From positions 1 through 25,561 of IMG/VR virus record IMGVR_UViG_3300010148_000101: DNA of 25,561 bases; one strand, given 5' to 3'. The first letter of the stretch is position 1, and every line of letters starts with the position of its first letter. The position numbers and the translations under genes were made by a program. Positions 24,978 through 25,561 of this stretch are shown here, in pieces. The notes under the pieces were generated by a model. It was not told the origin of the DNA, searched no databases, and saw nothing but the letters and a program-made list of their open reading frames with translations. Origin of the DNA: a virus.

Positions 24978-25561
24978 ATGTTAGGAAGAATAACAAGGGA
25001 GGCTGAAAGCCTCACTATAAATGGTAGCGGGATACAAGGAATTGAATCTATTTCGGCAAATTACAATTCTGTAGCTCAACCTCTATCTAATTTAGGCATA
25101 AATCACATACAATTTGCTCCTCAAGGCCCTCAGCAAGCCAATTTGACAGTAAATACCCTATTAACTCATACGCTCAGTGATTCAGCCCAAGTAACTTCTT
25201 CGGAAATTCTGTATAATTTCACCGGAGAATCTCCTTTTAGCGGTGAAGTGGCTCATGGCGGTAAAAAATTTATTTTTACGGAGGGATACATGGATTCTTA
25301 TTCTGCTTCTTGTGCCATTGGTGAAATTCCTTCTATTTCAATGAGTTCAGTAATTTATGGAGAATTTGGGACGGGAACCCTTGTGGTTGACCCTGATGTC
25401 TACCCAAGCACCTTAAATATACCTAGTTACAGCTCTATGGAGATAAATTTAGACACTTTCACTACAAATCGAGTTTTAAATTTTGATATTAAAGTAGCTA
25501 CTCCTCGTTTACCTTTATATGCAATAGGGTTGGATACTCCTACTGGGGTTATAGCGGGCAG
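24978..25561 (+). CDS. Tail-tube-like protein, 3'-partial
   Basis: An open frame starts at ATG 24978, preceded by AAGG, and continues to the window end; 194 residues are visible. Residues 22-62 (GIESISANYNSV, then LGINHIQFAPQGP and VNTLL) resemble the first domain of the major tail tube protein (VQSANYSFNIG, QLG, SPTVSFDSSYLL). Residues 103-128 (GYMDSYSAS..IGEIPSIS) resemble GLTSYAVEAAVGGFPSVS there. From about residue 158 a second domain may begin (MEINLDTFTTNRVLNFDIK). It is therefore probably a second tail-tube-fold protein, perhaps a distal tail protein, a tube extension or baseplate ring. It may be the first gene of a further plus-strand operon. Similarity was judged by eye and is moderate. 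Confidence 0.6.
   Translation, partial: MLGRITREAESLTINGSGIQGIESISANYNSVAQPLSNLGINHIQFAPQGPQQANLTVNTLLTHTLSDSAQVTSSEILYNFTGESPFSGEVAHGGKKFIFTEGYMDSYSASCAIGEIPSISMSSVIYGEFGTGTLVVDPDVYPSTLNIPSYSSMEINLDTFTTNRVLNFDIKVATPRLPLYAIGLDTPTGVIAG

Noticed and set aside
1-25561. tRNA genes, CRISPR arrays, insertion sequences, integrase or attachment sites
   Set aside because: No cloverleaf, spaced identical repeats, transposase-like protein or terminal repeats were seen; nearly all bases are in tail genes.

Overview
The window is a stretch of a tailed-phage (Caudoviricetes, siphovirus-type) genome or prophage carrying the neck, tail tube, tape measure, tail tip and tail fibre genes. It is AT-rich (roughly 37-40% G+C by eye), almost gap-free, and shows no bacterial housekeeping genes, RNA genes, integrase or insertion sequences. 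Several families are of the kind I associate with uncultured marine phages: the fibre repeats, the 'PNFA' motifs in the tape measure and the N-terminus of the 205-residue protein. The host cannot be read from this window.

Layout. Bases 1-3771 (+) are the 3' part of a very long tail fibre gene that is cut by the window start. Bases 3783-6308 (+) hold four tightly coupled genes in the neck/tail-completion position. A two-domain major tail tube gene follows (6367-7653) and ends at a clear rho-independent terminator (7679-7707). After a short intergenic region, three genes sit where tail assembly chaperones normally lie (7749-9798), followed by a 1772-residue tape measure protein (9829-15147). 

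From 15144 to 24914 the coding strand switches to minus. Read on that strand, the order is a lambda-like tail tip operon M-L-K-I-J followed by one unknown gene. It therefore converges on the tape measure gene, and the two stop codons overlap. In lambda-like phages these genes normally run in the same direction as the tape measure, so the tip module looks inverted. Upstream of M, a short divergent intergenic region (24915-24977) separates it from a plus-strand gene that runs off the window end. That gene has the same sequence pattern as the tail tube domain.

How the parts fit together: neck proteins close the capsid and join it to the tail; the tube protein polymerises around the tape measure with the help of the chaperones; M, L, I, K and J build the tip at which the tape measure is anchored; the fibre and J (perhaps also the carbohydrate-binding-like modules in L and M) contact the cell surface. 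A recurring GTGTAA-type motif in the short intergenic regions is a candidate phage promoter or operator. Functions of the neck and chaperone-position genes rest mainly on gene order and are less certain than M, L, K, I, J and the tape measure.
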